Part shown: piece after piece, positions 61,287-64,000 of the stretch
Position numbering within the stretch: the stretch's first letter is position 1
Layout: each line of letters begins with the position of its first letter
NCBI GenBank assembly: GCA_017303715.1
Contig: JAFLBZ010000009.1
Coordinates: forward strand, 62,001-126,000
Reading direction: 5' to 3'
DNA from: Rhodothermia bacterium
GTDB lineage: Bacteria > Bacteroidota > Rhodothermia > Rhodothermales > UBA2364
DNA: 64,000 nt
The notes under the pieces: generated by a model
Database searches by the model: none
The model's input: only the letters and a program-made list of their open reading frames with translations
What the model was told of the DNA's origin: nothing
Program-made: the position numbers and the translations under genes

Positions 61287-61397
61287 TCAAGATTGAGGCT
61301 TGAGAAAGATAAAAAAGCACTCAATGTTTAACCCGGTTAAAAAGTAAGCCCCTAAAGTGTAGGCGGTTGCGACTTTTTGAGCGGGTAAATAAGACAT
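61287..61397 (-). CDS. possible 36-residue hydrophobic peptide
   Basis: From ATG 61395-61397 a minus frame encodes MSYLPAQKVATAYTLGAYFL and ends FIFLKPQS. An AGGT lies six bases before the start and a strong leftward terminator 80 bases after the stop. The hydrophobic composition suggests a small membrane peptide, or the strand may instead carry an RNA. No family is recognised. The region 61007-61599 contains nothing else that looks coding. Confidence 0.25.
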   Translation of the reverse strand: MSYLPAQKVATAYTLGAYFLTGLNIECFFIFLKPQS

Positions 61398-61599
61398 TTT
61401 ACCTATGCACAACAAGAAGTAAGAATGGCCCATGTGCTGTGTGTAATCTTGTTGTTTTCTTGATGACCGATATGCGTGTGTCTTAAACAAGAATCGTTAT
61501 TTTCATTTATCGAACCGTGTTCTTTAACAGAGCACCACTTAGTGATCTCAAAGCCCGCCAAACCGACTTTTCAAGACCCTTTGAACCCTTTGAACAGCT

Positions 61600-64000
61600 G
61601 TGCTGAAATACATTTTCTTTTTTTTCTTGTTTACGGGAACGGCCTATACGCAGGATTTAACGCCTGATTTCCAAGTTCACACCCGTCTTTCGTTTTACAT
61701 GAACGAAACAGAAGGCCAACTAATGTTGGTGTTTCCGGATACGTCCATCAAGGTTCAAACCGTCTCTGTTGTTGCTGATGGGCGGGTACTGTCTAAGGGC
61801 CTTCAACGCATACGCCCAGATTTATGGTTGGTCAACATTTCCCTCATTGGCGCGATTAATGGGACAACCGAACTTAACACCACTATTACACTTACCAATC
61901 GCCACCGTTTTTCCAAGAAAGCCACGCTTATAAAACTCCCTTTCGAACCGAATGCCGTCCAGATAGACCGCCTGACGGGTGGGTTGTGGAGCGACGGCCT
62001 CCCTCTTTTTCCGTTTGGATTCTATGCCTATTCCCCTTTACAGCCCACGCTACCGGAAGAAGAGGCGGTAAAAGGGTTTAATATGATTTCGCCGTATCAA
62101 AAAATTGAGGCTGGAACACGTGCGGAACGTAAGGCATACTTGGATAGAGCGGCACAATTGGGGATGAAAGTTCATTTCAACCTCCTTTCGGTGGCCGGAG
62201 GCGGGGGCGTAAGCCAAGAAGAAAATGGCAAGCCCAATTCGGTTGCAGAGAAACGCGCATTGCTTCGTGCGGAAATTGAGGCTTTTAAAAAACATCCGGC
62301 CTTGTTGGGATGGTATATCTCGGATGAACCTTCTGCAGTAAATATCCCACCTGCCCCCTTAGAAGAATTGTACCGATTTATTAAGTCCATTGACCCCTAC
62401 CACCCCATAACGATTGTATTTAACGAGGTAAACAATCCGACCTTATATAGCGGCGCAATGGATATTGTAATGGCTGATCCCTACCCGATTCCGAACCAAC
62501 CGATTGCCCAAGTCCAGACCTTCACCGAGAAATTGGTGCGAGGCTTCAGGTATCAAAAACCGGTTTGGATTGTACCACAAGCGTTTGGTGGTGGGGAATG
62601 GTGGCAACGCGAACCCACGCGGCAGGAAATCCGTGCGATGACGTACCTTGCCCTCATTCATGGCGCAACAGGGATTCAATACTTCATCCGGCATGGGCTG
62701 AATGGCTTTCCAAAATCCACCGATGTTTGGAACGAGGCTGGCGCGGTTGCAAGGGAAGTCATGGAAATGACACCGTTTTTACTCTCAGACCTGCCTGCCG
62801 CCGAAGTGGCCACCAACGACCCAAACCTTGTCATCCGTACTGCTCGGTATGATGGTTCTTGGTTGGTTATGTTGGTAAACTTAGAAAATCAACCCAAAAC
62901 ATTTAGTATCCGTATTCCAGAAATTGTCTGGGATGGGAAAGCCAAGGTCTTGTTTGCCAACCGCGAAGTGAATTACCAGAATGCCGTTTTGTCGGATATG
63001 GTGGATGCTTATGGAACCCGTGTTTATCTCTTGCCAGTCTCGGAAAAACGGGAAAAAGTGGGCTTACATCCGGGGAACCTGACGATGGACGCAAGTTTTG
63101 AAGCGGCTACGAATCCCGCTACGCCCGATGCTGTGTATGCACAGGTGGGGCTGGAACGTGGAAGCCCTTATTTTTTGGATACAAGAACGTCCCTACATGG
63201 TAAAAAATCGCTCCGTGTTACAACCCCAGTAGCGGAGAAAGGAACCACTTTTCAGTTTTTCCCCGTACGTTTGGAGCGTGGACAAAGCTATTTATTAAGT
63301 TTGTGGGCCAAAGGGGATCGGCAAACCAGCCTCAATGGGGCGTTTAGATTGGGCTTAGGCGAGCTATTACAAAACTTTTCCTTAACGTCCGACTGGCAAA
63401 AGTACACCATGCCCATTCGATTGCCGGAAGGCGACGTCCGCTTTGTTCGTTCCTCGGCGTCGCTCTCTTTGCTATCGGCTGGAACGGCATGGTTCGATTT
63501 GGTGCAACTTCACCCAGACCCGCAAATTATTCCCGTACCTACCCCCGAACCCGGTGGGATGCGGTTGCAGGTGCTCTCGGTGCTTGATCAACAAAAGATC
63601 GTCTTCACCACAGATGGTTCCATCCCGACGGCCAGTAGCCCACATTACACCACCCCTATTCCGGTTACACAAAGTATGACACTAAGGGCTGGCGTCCTGA
63701 TAAACAACCTTTTGGTTAGTGAAACCAAGAAAAGCATAACCGTCCACAAAGGCTTCATGCAGTCAGTCACCTATAAAACACCTTTTAATGCCCAATTTCC
63801 GGGAAGTGGTCAGACGGCTTTGGTGGATGGCGAGCATGCTCAGACGTTGGTGCAAGATGCGCGATGGCAAGGTTTTCTGGGTGATGATTTAGAGGTTACG
63901 GTAGATTTAGGTGCTATACAAGGTATCGAAGGCATAGGGATTAATTTCTTGCAAGATGAAGGAAACTGGGTTTTTCTCCCTCAATTTGTAAGTTATGCCC
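61600..64000 (+). CDS. large exported glycosidase with CBM and chitobiase-like domains (partial)
   Basis: The frame opens at GTG 61600, the first start after a TGA at 61591, and runs through the window edge, so at least 800 residues are present. The signal peptide is LKYIFFFFLFTGTAYTQ. A TIM-barrel-like domain (about residues 135-400) has GLWSDGLPLFPFGFYAYSPL at its start, LGWYISDEPSA with a likely acid/base Glu, and IVPQAFGGGEWWQREPTRQE followed by IHGATGIQYFI, a pattern seen in GH2/GH42-like barrels. A beta-sandwich CBM region follows (about 490-630), then a chitobiase/HEX-C-like domain (VFTTDGSIPTASSPHYTTPI, near 670), then the start of an F5/8 type C-like domain. It probably acts on a plant or microbial glycan; specificity is open. 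Confidence 0.72.
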   Translation, partial: MLKYIFFFFLFTGTAYTQDLTPDFQVHTRLSFYMNETEGQLMLVFPDTSIKVQTVSVVADGRVLSKGLQRIRPDLWLVNISLIGAINGTTELNTTITLTNRHRFSKKATLIKLPFEPNAVQIDRLTGGLWSDGLPLFPFGFYAYSPLQPTLPEEEAVKGFNMISPYQKIEAGTRAERKAYLDRAAQLGMKVHFNLLSVAGGGGVSQEENGKPNSVAEKRALLRAEIEAFKKHPALLGWYISDEPSAVNIPPAPLEELYRFIKSIDPYHPITIVFNEVNNPTLYSGAMDIVMADPYPIPNQPIAQVQTFTEKLVRGFRYQKPVWIVPQAFGGGEWWQREPTRQEIRAMTYLALIHGATGIQYFIRHGLNGFPKSTDVWNEAGAVAREVMEMTPFLLSDLPAAEVATNDPNLVIRTARYDGSWLVMLVNLENQPKTFSIRIPEIVWDGKAKVLFANREVNYQNAVLSDMVDAYGTRVYLLPVSEKREKVGLHPGNLTMDASFEAATNPATPDAVYAQVGLERGSPYFLDTRTSLHGKKSLRVTTPVAEKGTTFQFFPVRLERGQSYLLSLWAKGDRQTSLNGAFRLGLGELLQNFSLTSDWQKYTMPIRLPEGDVRFVRSSASLSLLSAGTAWFDLVQLHPDPQIIPVPTPEPGGMRLQVLSVLDQQKIVFTTDGSIPTASSPHYTTPIPVTQSMTLRAGVLINNLLVSETKKSITVHKGFMQSVTYKTPFNAQFPGSGQTALVDGEHAQTLVQDARWQGFLGDDLEVTVDLGAIQGIEGIGINFLQDEGNWVFLPQFVSYA

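Noticed and set aside
1-64000. tRNA or rRNA genes in the intergenic gaps
   Set aside because: No T-loop GTTCxAxxC with matching acceptor stems, and no rRNA core sequence, was seen by eye in any gap; a dedicated search was not possible.

Overview
The window looks like a chromosome segment of a Rhodothermota/Bacteroidota-type (FCB-group) bacterium of moderate GC (roughly 45-50% by eye). The main evidence is a set of exported proteins ending in the type IX secretion (T9SS/Por) sorting domain, with its NYPNPFNPxT start and a final G-x-T-x-x-x-K-K-x-T-L-x-K strand. A DUF5916 C-terminus and the general weakness of Shine-Dalgarno signals agree. No rRNA, tRNA, CRISPR array or complete insertion sequence was seen.

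Layout. 1-4130: the tail of a DUF5916 protein meets a leftward cluster of a trypsin-like protease with TPR-like repeats, the GTPase Era, a LolA-like exported protein and a DinB-like protein. 4.5-10.2 kb: single genes, namely a GT-B-like surface-carbohydrate enzyme, a UPF0158 protein, a one-domain asparaginase-like protein, a CoA-binding protein, a P460-like haem lipoprotein and a GNAT acetyltransferase. 10.3-13.1 kb: a leftward glgA-glgC glycogen synthesis operon ending in a clear terminator. 13.4-45.0 kb: one uninterrupted gene for a giant surface protein of about 10,500 residues, with SdrD-B-like domains, 68 countable DUF11-type Ig-like repeats in distinct class blocks, and a T9SS domain. 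45.1-47.7 kb: a D-2-hydroxyacid dehydrogenase overlapping modA, then modB, with a 99-bp MITE-like element between modA and modB. 48.0-50.6 kb: an AT-rich patch with two T9SS-related secreted proteins. 51.3-59.8 kb: a maltodextrin operon (T9SS-exported GH13, periplasmic GH13, binding protein, LprI-like protein, two permeases) behind two LacI-type operator palindromes. 60-64 kb: a GT2 glycosyltransferase and the start of a large multi-domain glycosidase cut by the window edge.

The carbohydrate genes make a coherent story. A surface amylase and a periplasmic amylase break starch or glycogen to maltodextrins, an ABC importer brings them in, and GlgC/GlgA can store glucose as glycogen. MalK and ModC ATPases, the LacI regulator and the T9SS machinery are all missing from the window and must be supplied elsewhere.

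The most unusual object is the giant protein. Its first repeat block shows strict pairing of two cysteines across 17 repeats, around an acidic DxDS...EDDDD loop. Its repeat classes are segregated along the chain and include two-domain super-repeats. A second precise observation is the MITE-like element, with 18-bp terminal inverted repeats and an 8-bp target duplication, just upstream of modB.
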